The position numbers and the translations under genes were made by a program. Below, piece after piece: positions 19,593 through 28,163 of a stretch of DNA of 64,000 bases (position 1 is the stretch's first letter; the number at the start of each line of letters is the position of its first letter). This DNA is from Methylobacterium mesophilicum SR1.6/6 (lineage in GTDB: Bacteria; Pseudomonadota; Alphaproteobacteria; Rhizobiales; Beijerinckiaceae): the NCBI RefSeq assembly GCF_000364445.2, contig NZ_CP043538.1, positions 327,198-391,197 on the forward strand, read 5' to 3'. The notes under the pieces were generated by a model. It made no database searches. It was not told where the DNA came from and saw nothing but the letters and a program-made list of their open reading frames with translations.

Positions 19593-20987
19593 TCAGTGCG
19601 AGACGGCCTCCAGCACCCGGCCGCGGGTCTCGACGCCGAGGGTCAGCACCAGCAGGGCGGCGATCAGGAAGCCGCCCGCGCCGACCTGGAACGCCGTGGC
19701 CGGGCCGTGATCGCGCACCAGCACGGGCACGATCATCGGCCCCAGGATGGCGCCGATCCGCCCGAAGGCCGAGGCGAAGCCGGCGCCGGTGGCCCGGGCC
19801 CGGGTCGGGTACAGTTCCGGCGTGTAGGCGTAGAGGCAGCTCCACATGCCGAACATGAAGAACTGCATGACGAACCCCGACACGAACAAGGCCGTCTCGC
19901 CGGCGGCGTTGCCGTACAGGTAGGCGGCCGCCGCCGCGCAGACGAGGAACAGCGCGGTGGTCGGCTTCCGGCCGGCCCGCTCGAGGAGCAGGGCCGCCGT
20001 CGCGAAGCCCGGGATGCCGCCGAGCGTGATCAGGGTCACGAAGCCCACCGAGCCGACGATCGAGAAGCCGCGCTCCTTGAGCAGCACGGCGATCCAGGAA
20101 TTGAGCCCGAAGAAGCCGATCAGCGCGAAGAACCACAGGCCGAAGGCCATCACGGTGCGCCACCGGTATTCGGGGGCGAACAGGGTCGCGACGGGGCCGC
20201 GCCGCGGCCCGGGGGCCGCCGCCGCCGCCACGGCCGGCGCCACCGGGGGCAGGGGACGGCCGGTCGCCTTCTCCACGGCGCGCTCCATCGCGGCCATCAC
20301 CGACTCCGCCTCCGCGGTCCGTCCGACCTCGGCGAGCCAGCGGGGCGATTCCGGCATGGACCGGCGCACCGCCAGCACCACCAGCGACAGCAGGCCGACC
20401 ACCACGAAGGCCCAGCGCCAGCCGAGATAGGGCAGCACGAAGAAGCTGATCGCCCCCGACAGGACGTAGCCCACCGCCCAGAACCCCTCCATGATGGCGA
20501 TGTACTTGCCCCGCACGGAGGCCGGGACGATCTCCGAGACCATCGCCTGCGCCACCGGGGCCTCGCCGCCGACCCCGACCCCGATCAGGAAGCGGCAGGC
20601 CATCAGCACGGGCAGGCTCCAGGACGCCGCCGCCGCGAGGCTCGCCAGGCCCCAGACCACCATGGTCACCTGGAACACCGCCTTGCGGCCGAACCGGTCC
20701 GAGGCGGTGCCGGCCAGGATGTTGCCCACGAGCTGGCCCGCGAAGGTCATGGCGGCGAGCTGGCCGGCCTCGGTGGGGCTCAGGCCGAATGCCACCACGA
20801 TCGAGCCGAGCAGGAAGGTCAGGAGCGCCACGTCGATCTGGTCGACGAGCCACGCCGAGGCGATGACCGCGAAGATCCTGCGCTGGTAGCCCGACATGGG
20901 CAGCCGCTCCAGGCGGGCGGCGATGTCGGGGATTGCCGGCCGCGCGCCGTCGGGGCGCGTCGCGATCGGGGTTTCGGCGGCTGGCAA
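19593..20987 (-). CDS. MFS transporter (aromatic acid/niacin/sugar porter type)
   Basis: 464 residues with 12 predicted membrane helices. The first cytoplasmic loop has GTASDRFGRKAVF (the MFS A motif GxxxDRxGRR, about residue 108). RFLIGVGVGGEAPVAQAMVSEIVPASVRGKYI is the helix 4-5 signature of the AAHS/NiaP-like branch. The second-half repeat is LLERAGRKPTT. The loop between helices 6 and 7 is alanine-rich. It should import an organic acid by proton symport. Its partner is the amidohydrolase-like gene downstream. Confidence 0.9.
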   Translation of the reverse strand: MPAAETPIATRPDGARPAIPDIAARLERLPMSGYQRRIFAVIASAWLVDQIDVALLTFLLGSIVVAFGLSPTEAGQLAAMTFAGQLVGNILAGTASDRFGRKAVFQVTMVVWGLASLAAAASWSLPVLMACRFLIGVGVGGEAPVAQAMVSEIVPASVRGKYIAIMEGFWAVGYVLSGAISFFVLPYLGWRWAFVVVGLLSLVVLAVRRSMPESPRWLAEVGRTAEAESVMAAMERAVEKATGRPLPPVAPAVAAAAAPGPRRGPVATLFAPEYRWRTVMAFGLWFFALIGFFGLNSWIAVLLKERGFSIVGSVGFVTLITLGGIPGFATAALLLERAGRKPTTALFLVCAAAAAYLYGNAAGETALFVSGFVMQFFMFGMWSCLYAYTPELYPTRARATGAGFASAFGRIGAILGPMIVPVLVRDHGPATAFQVGAGGFLIAALLVLTLGVETRGRVLEAVSH

Positions 20988-21088
20988 GGCTGACTCCCGT
21001 CCTCCGCGGCCCGGACGGTTCCGGCGCGGTCCGGCGGCTCCGGTACATCACCGCCGGCCGCGGGAACAGGGCGGCGGGACCGGACGGC

Positions 21089-21400
21089 TCAGTCGGGGAT
21101 GGCGAAGCCGATCGACAGGGACAGGGCCGCGACGGCGGTCAGGGCCACGGCGGCCTGACGGACCTGGTGCCAGCGGGCGCAATAAGCCCGCTCCTCGGCC
21201 GTGGCGCTCAGGCCGAGCTCGTCGTCGAACCCGCGCACGAAGGCGTCGAAGCTCGGGAAGGCCCGCCGCGCGAGCCACAGCCACACGCCCACGGCGGTCA
21301 GGCCGAGCGCCCAGCCCCCGTAGGTAAAGGTATCGTCCAGCATCAGGCGCACGCTTTCGGCCGACGCCCCCCTCGTCACACATTCTACGGCAGATTGCAT
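21089..21400 (-). CDS. Hypothetical small membrane protein
   Basis: 103 residues from MQSAVECV, with AGGCGG a few bases upstream; 84 residues if the internal MLDDTF start at 21343 is used. Two membrane helices are visible: GGWALGLTAVGVWLWLARRAF and VALTAVAALSLSIGFAIP at the very C-terminus. The intervening 45-residue loop is charged (FVRGFDDELGLSATAEERAY). No family is recognised. Confidence 0.6.
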   Translation of the reverse strand: MQSAVECVTRGASAESVRLMLDDTFTYGGWALGLTAVGVWLWLARRAFPSFDAFVRGFDDELGLSATAEERAYCARWHQVRQAAVALTAVAALSLSIGFAIPD

Positions 21401-21522
21401 GAACCGCCTAGGCCGGATCGGTGCCGGAATGCCGGTTCCGGGAGTCCGGACATGCCTGCGAAGACGGATTTGCGACGCCGTGTCTGCGAAGACATGATTT
21501 CGAGCCTGTCCGGTCCGGTGCG

Positions 21523-22374
21523 TCAGGGCCTCTCCGGGATCCGGCCGAGCGCGTAGAGCGTGATGGCGGCCGCGTTCGAGACGTTGAGGCTGCGGATCGC
21601 GCCCGAGAACGGGATCCGGGCGAGCACGTCGCAGCAGCCCCGGGTGCGCTCGCGCAGGCCCTTGCCCTCCGCCCCCAGGACGATCACCAGCGGCCGGGCG
21701 ACCGTCAGCGCGTCGAGGCTCTCGGGCGCGTCGGAATCGAGCCCGACCCGGGTGAAGCCCCGCTCCCCCAAGGCGATCAGCGCCTCGGCGAGGTTCCGGA
21801 CGGTCACGAACGGCACGTGCTCCAGGCCGCCGGAGGCGGATTTCGCCAGGACGCCGGTGGCGCCCGGCGCGTGGCGGGCCGTGGTGACGATCCCGGCGAC
21901 GCCGAAGGCCGCGGCGGTGCGCACGATCGCCCCGACATTGTGCGGATCGGTGATCTGGTCCAGCGCCAGCAGGAGCGCGTCGGCGGGCAGGTCGTCGAGG
22001 CCGGGGGCGGGCAGGGGTTCGGCTTCGAGGTACAGGCCCTGGTGGACCGCGTCCGGGCCGAGCAGACGGCCGATCTCGCTCGGCCGCACCAGCTCGGGCG
22101 CGATCCGCAGGGCTCCGCCGAACTCGGCCTCCAGCCGGGCGGCCGCGTTCTCGGTGGCGAGGAGCCGGTGCAGGCCGCGCGCGCCGTTGCCCAGGGCCTG
22201 CACCACCGGGTGCCAGCCGTAGAGCACGACGGCCCCCTCGGCGGCGGGCTCCCGAGGGAGCCCGGCGGGGGCGGGGCGGTGGCCGGGCCGGAAGCCCGGG
22301 CGGCGGAAACCCGGCGGGCGGGCTTTCGGCGGACCGGATCCCGGCGGGCGTCCGTCGTTGCGGCGGTCCGTCAT
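21523..22374 (-). CDS. rlmB: 23S rRNA (guanosine-2'-O-)-methyltransferase RlmB (TrmH family)
   Basis: 283 residues. Methylates the 2'-O of G2251 in the ribosomal P-loop using SAM. After a Pro/Gly/Arg-rich 46-residue leader comes the substrate-binding lobe (VVLYGWHPVVQAL) and then the SPOUT knot: DQITDPHNVGAIVRTAAAFGVAG (about 145-167), VIVLGAEGKGLRERT (about 227-241) and PFSGAIRSLNVSNAAAITLYAL (about 253-275). The leader resembles the RNA-binding basic tails seen in alphaproteobacterial homologues. Housekeeping gene, intact. Confidence 0.93.
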   Translation of the reverse strand: MTDRRNDGRPPGSGPPKARPPGFRRPGFRPGHRPAPAGLPREPAAEGAVVLYGWHPVVQALGNGARGLHRLLATENAAARLEAEFGGALRIAPELVRPSEIGRLLGPDAVHQGLYLEAEPLPAPGLDDLPADALLLALDQITDPHNVGAIVRTAAAFGVAGIVTTARHAPGATGVLAKSASGGLEHVPFVTVRNLAEALIALGERGFTRVGLDSDAPESLDALTVARPLVIVLGAEGKGLRERTRGCCDVLARIPFSGAIRSLNVSNAAAITLYALGRIPERP

Positions 22375-22569
22375 CGGAGCGCGTCCGGATAGCGGGGCAT
22401 CGGTGCGGCCTTCTCAGAGGGTTCCGGCGGAGTCGGTCCGAGAAACCGGGCGGCATGGCCCGCGTCAAGCCGGCGCCGCGGGGGCCGCGGCGTCGCGGCC
22501 TCAAGGCGGCACAGCACCGGCCGGGGATGGCGGTTGGGCGCCGGGCCGGAGCGATGTGGACAAGGATGG

Positions 22570-22742
22570 TTCATTCCCTTCATTCCCTGTTCAAGACCGA
22601 TCGAAGAACCCGGTGTTCGTCAGAAAGAACGGGATCCACGACACTAGGAAGATTATCAAGAAGAGACTCTCAGAGAGTCAGTTCGGCAGGTTATATGCGG
22701 TACCGGATCCTCCTGATCTGCCAGAGACTTGAGGCATCATCC
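22570..22742. other. AT-richer segment beside the iterons, possible DNA unwinding region
   Basis: About 170 bp distinctly lower in GC than its surroundings. It opens with a tandem duplication TTCATTCCCTTCATTCCC (22570-22587) and contains a palindrome GACTCTCAGAGAGTC (22665-22679). It directly adjoins the iteron array, the position expected for the melting region of an iteron origin. That role is inferred. Confidence 0.4.
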
Positions 22743-22967
22743 CGTATCCCACTCTGCGTGGCTGCGCATCGAACTCTGCGTGGGCGTGCATGCGATTCTG
22801 CGCCGGTTCGGCGGAGCGCCGTATCGGAGTCTGCGCGGCCGCGTATCGGATTCGGCGCGGATTCGCGCCCGGGCCGGTGGATAACGGGGACGGAATGCGG
22901 GCCGGGACCGTATCGGACTCTGCGTCGGGCGGGCGCGGCGGTCCGGCCCGTATGCAGGTCTGCGCGC
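22743..22967. other. Iteron array of a plasmid-type replication origin (oriV)
   Basis: Seven related 19-mers with consensus near CGTATCGGAYTCTGCGYGG start at 22743, 22765, 22787, 22820, 22842, 22909 and 22949. The first steps are 22, 22, 33 and 22 bp, all multiples of about 11, so the sites face the same side of the helix. A DnaA-box-like GGTGGATAA (22876-22884, 8 of 9 on the reverse strand) sits inside. The array ends about 210 bp before repA. This is the architecture of an iteron-controlled origin bound by its own Rep. Confidence 0.75.
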
Positions 22968-23176
22968 CGCCCCCGGCAGCACGGCCCGGCGGGCACGGCC
23001 TCTGAACGACGCCTGCGCGGCCCCTGCGTGATCCCTGCGCCGCCCCTGAGAAGCGGGGATTGCCGGGACAAGCCGGCTCCGGGCCGGGATTCCCACGGGC
23101 GAATCGTGGCATGGCAGGGTCGGGCGCGCCTCCCCCGGCCGGCGGAGACGCGCCCCTGCGACGCGGGCCGAGGGCG

Positions 23177-24265
23177 ATGGGCATCGAGGAGAAGATCGCC
23201 GGGATCCACGATCCGGACCTGCGGGCCGAGGTCGAGGCGGCGCGCGGCGGCTTCCTGTTCGCCCAGATCGTCGAGCACGTCCTGCACCGCCAGCGCGAGC
23301 GGGACGCGCAGGCGGCGGTCCTGGGCGAGGAGGAGGTCCGCCGCGCCGGGCTCTCCCGCGACCAGCGCCGCCGCGACGCGGTCCGGCTGGTGATCGAGAG
23401 CGAGCCGGCGCTGCCGTCGAGCCTGCAGCACATCCACTCGGTGCTGGCGCTGTGCGGCCTGCCCTACCGCGATCCCGGCCCGGTGCGCGAGTTCTCCCGC
23501 ACCTACGGGCGCAACTCGCTCAACCTCATCGCCGGCCGGATCAAGGACCCCGCGACCGGCGCCTTCACGCCCCAGGGCCTGCCCTACGGGCCGAAGGCCC
23601 GGCTGGTCCTGCTCCACCTCTGCACCGAGGCGGTGCGCCAGCGCAGCCCCACCGTGAAGGTCGCCGAGACCCTGTCGGGCTTCATGCGCGAGATGGGCTT
23701 CGCGGTCACGGGCGGCGAGCGCGGCACCATCCGCCAGTTCAAGGAGCAGCTGAACCGGCTCGCCGCCTGCTCCATGCAGATCGGCCTGTGGGACGGGCGC
23801 GACAGCGCCACCACCCTCAACGTCCCGCCGTTCCGCAGCCTCGAACTGTGGCGCCCCCGGGCCGGGGAGGGCGACGACGAGGCCGGGCGCACCGTGCGCT
23901 TCGATCCGGACTTCTACGAGACCCTGATCCGCCACGCCCTGCCGGTGGACGTCCGGGCGGCCCGGGCCTTCTCGGGCTCGGCGCGCAAGCTCGACCTGCT
24001 GTTCTGGACCGGCTACCGGCTGCGGTCGCTCCAGCGCCCGCTGCGCCTGACCTGGGCCAACCTGCACGCGCAGTTCGGGGCCGAGAACGCATCGATCCGC
24101 AGCTTCCGGCAGGCGTTCAAGGCGGATCTGGCGCATCTGCGCGAGGTCTTTCCGCGGCTGCCCCTGGTGCTCGACGACGGCGGCCTGACCCTGCACCCGG
24201 CCGATCCGGGGACGCTGCTGGTGCCGCCGCGCCCGGCCGCTAAGGGAACGCGGGCCCGCCGCTAG
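23177..24265 (+). CDS. repA: Plasmid replication initiator RepA-like protein
   Basis: 362 residues from MGIEEKIAGIHDP (GAGGGCG upstream); a 39-residue longer start at 23060 is less likely. It matches my knowledge of the broad RepA/RPA family of proteobacterial plasmids (YGPKARLVLLHLCTEAVRQRSPTVKVAETLSGFMREMGF; RLDLLFWTGYRLRSLQRPLRLTWANLHAQFG-like winged-helix stretches, here beginning KLDLLFW). It would bind the upstream iterons and start replication. No parAB genes lie nearby. A 43-nt palindrome directly follows the stop. Presence on a contig with uvrA and trmFO is notable. Confidence 0.8.
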   Translation: MGIEEKIAGIHDPDLRAEVEAARGGFLFAQIVEHVLHRQRERDAQAAVLGEEEVRRAGLSRDQRRRDAVRLVIESEPALPSSLQHIHSVLALCGLPYRDPGPVREFSRTYGRNSLNLIAGRIKDPATGAFTPQGLPYGPKARLVLLHLCTEAVRQRSPTVKVAETLSGFMREMGFAVTGGERGTIRQFKEQLNRLAACSMQIGLWDGRDSATTLNVPPFRSLELWRPRAGEGDDEAGRTVRFDPDFYETLIRHALPVDVRAARAFSGSARKLDLLFWTGYRLRSLQRPLRLTWANLHAQFGAENASIRSFRQAFKADLAHLREVFPRLPLVLDDGGLTLHPADPGTLLVPPRPAAKGTRARR

Positions 24266-24282
24266 GGAACATGGAATATTCC

Positions 24283-24325
24283 AGGGCCTGAGGGAAGATG
24301 CCGCCGGCATCTTCCCTCAGGCCCT
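24283..24325 (+). terminator. 43-nt near-perfect palindrome after repA
   Basis: 21-nt arms AGGGCCTGAGGGAAGATGCCG and their exact complement are separated by one base. It starts 17 nt past the repA stop. A palindromic GGAATATTCC (24273-24282) precedes it, and a second stem ATTCCCT/AGGGAAT (24340-24361) follows. It can end repA transcription; as DNA it could also be a protein-binding or cruciform site. Confidence 0.7.
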
Positions 24326-24366
24326 GAAAGCGGCTACCCATTCCCTTTGTACGGAGGGAATATCGC

Positions 24367-25092
24367 GTGGGCCTGTCGGAAGCCGAGATCGAGGCGCGCC
24401 TCGCCCTCCTGCGGGGGCGGCGCGAGGCCCTCGACCGGGAGATCGCCGATCTCGTGCTCTACCTCGAACTCGGGCGCCGTCTCGCCGGCACCGGGACCGA
24501 TGCCGGCGAGACGGAGACGCGCCCGGAGACGCGCCCGGAGACTCGCCTGAAGATCGCCCCGGGCGCGTCCCGCGATCCGCGACCACGGGGTCCGGACGGG
24601 CCGCCTGCCGGGTGGGGCGACCCACCGCCCGACGTCGTCTCGTCGCCGCGCCGGGTCCCCGCGGCCCCGGCCCGGCCGCGGGCCGAGCTCCGCTCCGCGC
24701 CGCAAGTCGAGGACGCTGCCGAAGACGCTGCAGAAGACACTGCAGAAGTCGCTGCAGAAAGACCTCGCGACGGGTCTGCCGAAGGGACCGGAAGGGCCGA
24801 AGGATCCGGGGCGCTGGGCGCGATCCCGCCGGCCATTCCCTTCGCGGAGGACGCGGCCGGCGCCCGCCGCTACGGCCGCGCCCTGGTGGGGGCCGCCTGC
24901 GCGGCGCTCGCGGAGGCGGGCCGGCCCCTGCACGCGGCCGAGATCCTGGCGGTGCTCGCCGGCCGGGGCTTCACCGTGCCGGGCCGGGATCCCGTGGCCG
25001 CCCTCAACACCCGCCTGTGGAAGCGGGCCGGCCCCGACGGGCCCCTGCGCCGCGTCGGCGAGGCGACCTACGCGCTCGCGCCGCCGGCCTGA
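24367..25092 (+). CDS. Hypothetical protein with C-terminal HARE-HTH-like winged helix
   Basis: 241 residues from a GTG. The N-terminus is a short coiled coil (LSEAEIEARLALLRGRREALDREIADLVLYLEL). The middle is disordered, with 12-bp tandem duplications giving ETRPETRPETR and EDAAEDAAEDTAEVAAE. The last 70 residues (AALAEAGRPLHAAEILAVLAGRGF, then VPGRDPVAALNTRLWK) look like a HARE-HTH winged helix. It sits directly downstream of repA, so a replicon-linked DNA-binding role (copy control or partition accessory) is possible. The domain call is by eye. Confidence 0.65.
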   Translation: MGLSEAEIEARLALLRGRREALDREIADLVLYLELGRRLAGTGTDAGETETRPETRPETRLKIAPGASRDPRPRGPDGPPAGWGDPPPDVVSSPRRVPAAPARPRAELRSAPQVEDAAEDAAEDTAEVAAERPRDGSAEGTGRAEGSGALGAIPPAIPFAEDAAGARRYGRALVGAACAALAEAGRPLHAAEILAVLAGRGFTVPGRDPVAALNTRLWKRAGPDGPLRRVGEATYALAPPA

Positions 25093-25320
25093 GCGGACCC
25101 GTCACGAAAGCGTGACGGCGCCCGGGCCCGCGCCTCCTCCATTTCGGGGTCGTCGCGGGCCGCGAAACCTGCATCCTGACGGCGGCGCGGTCCCGGGCGA
25201 ACGAGGGCGCGGCGGCAGAGGGCATGACGGCATGGGGCGCGACGGGACGAGGCGCGACGGGATGGTCGAGACGGGTGCGGACCGGGCGGGTTCCGGTGAC
25301 CGGATCCCGGCGCGGGCCCG
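25093..25320. other. Intergenic region with no clear feature
   Basis: 228 bp, low-complexity G/A-rich (GCATGACGGCATGGGGCGCGACGGGACG...). No stem, promoter or gene stands out. Confidence 0.3.
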
Positions 25321-25539
25321 ATGACGGCCGTCCTCGCCGCGCCGGCGGCCCAGGCCCTGGCCTTCGTGCTGGGCTGCGCGGTGATCCACGCCGCGCGGGC
25401 GCATGCGGAGATGGTCACGCGCCTGCTCGCCGCGACCGCCGTCGCGGCGGCCGTGCTGGTCCTGCTCGTGGCCTCCCTCGACTCCGCGCCGGGCGCGGAC
25501 GAGATCTTCGACGAGGTCTCGGTCTACGCGGCGTCCTGA
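25321..25539 (+). CDS. Hypothetical small membrane protein
   Basis: 72 residues with two hydrophobic stretches (PAAQALAFVLGCAVIHAA; LLAATAVAAAVLVLLVASL) and a short acidic tail (GADEIFDEVSVYAAS). A single small inner-membrane protein is the best reading. No family is recognised and no obvious ribosome binding site supports it. Confidence 0.45.
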   Translation: MTAVLAAPAAQALAFVLGCAVIHAARAHAEMVTRLLAATAVAAAVLVLLVASLDSAPGADEIFDEVSVYAAS

Positions 25540-25558
25540 GGGGAGGGGCGCGGCCGGC

Positions 25559-25912
25559 TCAATTGATCAGGCAGAAGCCCGCCCCGGTTCCGACCCGGCG
25601 CTCCTGCGCGCACCAGGGCCGCGGCCCGCCGGAGGGCCCCTTCAGGGCGGCGACGGTCCGGGCCGCGGCGGGATCGGAACCGCGCAGGGCGGGGCCGGCG
25701 ACCTCCGCGCGCTCCCCGTCCGGGCCGCGCACCCCGACGGCGCCGCTGGGCACGGTGGTGGGTGCGGTGCTGGACGTCTGCTCCGGCTCGTTCACCGGGA
25801 CCGGCTGCGCGCGGTCGGGCGGATTCAAGGGCGCCAGTCCGGGCCCGTCCTGCGCGATGGCAGTTCCGCACAGGATCAGGCAGGCGGCCGGAAGCGCGAG
25901 GACCTTGAGCAT
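25559..25912 (-). CDS. Hypothetical secreted protein
   Basis: 117 residues from MLKVLALPAACLILCGTAIAQ, a clear signal peptide cut near residue 21. The mature part is Pro/Thr-rich, then PWCAQERRVGTGAGFCLIN with two C-terminal cysteines that could pair. No family is recognised. An AT-rich promoter-like stretch (26005-26080) lies upstream. Confidence 0.6.
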   Translation of the reverse strand: MLKVLALPAACLILCGTAIAQDGPGLAPLNPPDRAQPVPVNEPEQTSSTAPTTVPSGAVGVRGPDGERAEVAGPALRGSDPAAARTVAALKGPSGGPRPWCAQERRVGTGAGFCLIN

Positions 25913-26592
25913 CGGGGAAGCTCCGTGTCGAGAACGATTCCGCCGACCGATCGCTCGGACCGGCCGTCTCCTCCAGTGTGACAGCCGGCCGTTAAGGGCG
26001 CACAAACATTCAGGATTAATATTTTCCGAAGATAGCCGATAATCGGATGATGATGTGATGAGATTTAAATCTATCTCACCATCCGGATCTCGACGCGCAT
26101 CTCCGGAAGGATTCCGGTTCAGCCGGGGCAGGCCATCCGGGCCGCGTCGCGCGCGGCCGGCCCGGTGCCGGCGGGCTCACGACTTCGGTGCGACGGCCAA
26201 TCGTCCCACGCCGACAGCGCTGGAGCGCTCTCCGCCGCGGTGGATTCCGGTTCGGTGCGGGACACGATAGACCCGCCGGGTCGGTGTTCTGCTCAAGTCC
26301 ATCCTGCCCCCTCATCCCGAGGTGCGGCGCAGCCGCCTCGAAGGAGGGCTCCGGGGATCGCGCGGCTGGCTGGAGGCCGCCTTCGAGGCCTGCGCTCCGG
26401 CACCTCAGGATGAGGGGACGCGTTGGACCGCCGACCCGGGGCGTCCCGGCCTTCGGCACCGTGTGCGACGCGACCGGGCACGGCTCGGAGCCGCCGGCGT
26501 GTGCCGGCGCGGGCCGGCATAAGCTGGCGGGGGCTGGCGGGGACGGCGCCCGCGGGTTTCCGCGTCCGGGCCCCGTCCCCGCCGCGGCGGCC
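25913..26592. other. Intergenic region with promoter-like AT tract and a dispersed repeat
   Basis: 680 bp. The part at 26005-26075 is AT-rich (GGATTAATATTTTCCG; GATTTAAATC palindrome) and may drive the secreted protein gene. The segment 26308-26417 is the family C repeat. Short frames across it have no recognisable product. Confidence 0.45.
26308..26417. repeat. Dispersed inverted-repeat element (family C)
   Basis: End arms CCCCTCATCCCGAGGTGC (26308-26325) and GCACCTCAGGATGAGGGG (26400-26417) are complementary except for one base and enclose a GC-rich core with an inner CGCCTCGAAGG/CCTTCGAGG stem. This CCTCATCCTGAGGTGC type is a familiar multicopy intergenic repeat in Methylobacterium and Bradyrhizobium. 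Confidence 0.7.
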
Positions 26593-28161
26593 CTACCGCT
26601 CCGGCGCCGCCACCGCGGCGGCGAGGCGGTCGTGGGGCACGCCGGACCCGCCGACCACCGCGACCCGGGTCCCGGCGGCGCTGCGCCGGCTCGCCCAGTC
26701 GCCGATCATCTCCAGGCAGGTGTGGTCGATGGCCGCGAGGTTGTCGGTGGCGAGGCGGACCTCGCCGCCCGTGGGGGTGCGCTCCAGCGCCGCCGTGAGG
26801 CTCGGCAGCTGCAGGAACGTCGCCGCCCCGGACAGGCGCAGCTCCGGCACGCCGGGCACCTCGCGGGCCGCGGCGTGCTCGATCCGCAGCCGGCCCTTGC
26901 GCAGGCTCGGCAGGGCCTGGAGGAGGCTGAGCGCCAGGCCGGTCAGCACGCCGGTGAGCAGGTCCACCGCCACGACGGTCGCCATCGTGGCGAGCCAGAT
27001 CGCAGCCGTGAGCCAGCCGTAGCGGGCCCCCAGGTGCAGGGCGTGGGCGGGGCTCGCCAGCCGCCAGCCGGTGACCACCAGGATGCCGGCGAGGCTCGCG
27101 GTCGGCACCAGGGCCAGCAGCCAGGGGAGGGCGACCAGGAAGGCCAGGATCCAGGTCCCGTGCATCACCGTGGCGGCCCGGCTCACCGCGCCGGCCTGGA
27201 CGTTGGCCGAGGAGCGCACGATCACCCCGGTCATCGGCAGGGCGCCGAGGAGCCCGCAGATCAGGTTGCCGACGCCCTGCGCGCCGAGCTCCCGGTCGAA
27301 GCGGGTGCGCGGGCCGTCGTGCATGCGGTCGACCGCCGCCGCCGAGAGCAGGCTCTCGGCGCTGGCGATCACCGCGATGACGAGGGCCATGATCAGGATC
27401 TCGGCCTCGGCGAGCCGCGCCCAGGCCGCCGCGTCCGGCAGGGCGAGGCCGGAGAGGATCGCCTCCGGCACCACCACGCGCTTGACCGCGAAGTCCCCGA
27501 GCCCGGCGACCAGGCTGCCCGCCAGGACGCCGACCAGCGCCCCGGGCAGGAGCCGCAGCCGGGCCGGGCGCAGGCGCTCCCAGGCGATCATGGCGGCGAT
27601 GGTGAGCCCGCCCACCACGACGGCGCCGGTGCGGTCGCCGGCGCCGCTGACGAAGTTGAAGAACGCCGCCGGGATCGCCACGAGGTTGTCGAGGCCGCTC
27701 GCCCGGGGGAGGGCGTCGGTGAGGACGTGGATCTGGGCGAGCACGATCAGGATGCCGATGCCGGCGAGCATCCCGTGCACCACGGCCGGCGAGATCGCCC
27801 GGAACCAGCCGCCGACCCGCAGGGCGCCCGCGGCGAGCTGGAGGAGGCCCGCCGCCACCAGGACGGGGCCGAGCGCGTCGAGCCCGTGCGCCTGCACGAA
27901 GCCGTACACGATCACCGCGAGGCCCGCCGCCGGTCCGCTGACCTGGAGCGGCGAGCCCGCGATGAGCCCGACGACGATGCCGCCGACGATGCCGGTGATC
28001 AGCCCGCGCTCGGGCGGCACGCCGGACGCGATGGCGATGCCCATGCACAGGGGCAGCGCCACGAGGAAGACCACCACGGAGGCGGGCAGGTCCCGGGCGA
28101 GGCGCGCGCGGACGGCTCCCCCCGGTGCGAGGGCGGCTGTCAGGCCGGAGGGGATGCGCAT
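26593..28161 (-). CDS. SulP family inorganic anion transporter
   Basis: 522 residues. About 10-12 membrane helices carry the SulP pattern (DLPASVVVFLVALPLCMGIAIASGVPPERGLITGIVGG at about residues 22-60; FDRELGAQGVGNLICGLLGALPMTGVIVRSSAN at about 287-320). A C-terminal STAS-like domain spans about 425-520 (VPGVPELRLSGAATFLQLPSL). Members carry sulfate, bicarbonate or dicarboxylates. The next gene upstream on the same strand is a beta-carbonic anhydrase, two bases away, which favours bicarbonate as substrate. Confidence 0.93.
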   Translation of the reverse strand: MRIPSGLTAALAPGGAVRARLARDLPASVVVFLVALPLCMGIAIASGVPPERGLITGIVGGIVVGLIAGSPLQVSGPAAGLAVIVYGFVQAHGLDALGPVLVAAGLLQLAAGALRVGGWFRAISPAVVHGMLAGIGILIVLAQIHVLTDALPRASGLDNLVAIPAAFFNFVSGAGDRTGAVVVGGLTIAAMIAWERLRPARLRLLPGALVGVLAGSLVAGLGDFAVKRVVVPEAILSGLALPDAAAWARLAEAEILIMALVIAVIASAESLLSAAAVDRMHDGPRTRFDRELGAQGVGNLICGLLGALPMTGVIVRSSANVQAGAVSRAATVMHGTWILAFLVALPWLLALVPTASLAGILVVTGWRLASPAHALHLGARYGWLTAAIWLATMATVVAVDLLTGVLTGLALSLLQALPSLRKGRLRIEHAAAREVPGVPELRLSGAATFLQLPSLTAALERTPTGGEVRLATDNLAAIDHTCLEMIGDWASRRSAAGTRVAVVGGSGVPHDRLAAAVAAPER

Positions 28162-28163
28162 GG

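Noticed and set aside
22743..22967. CRISPR array
   Set aside because: Repeats are only 19 bp, diverge from each other, have almost no spacers (3 bp) between some copies, and no cas gene is near. Iterons fit better.
26055..26270. 71-codon frame in the gap before the SulP gene
   Set aside because: Basic, Arg/Pro/Ser-rich, no ribosome binding site and no similarity recognised.
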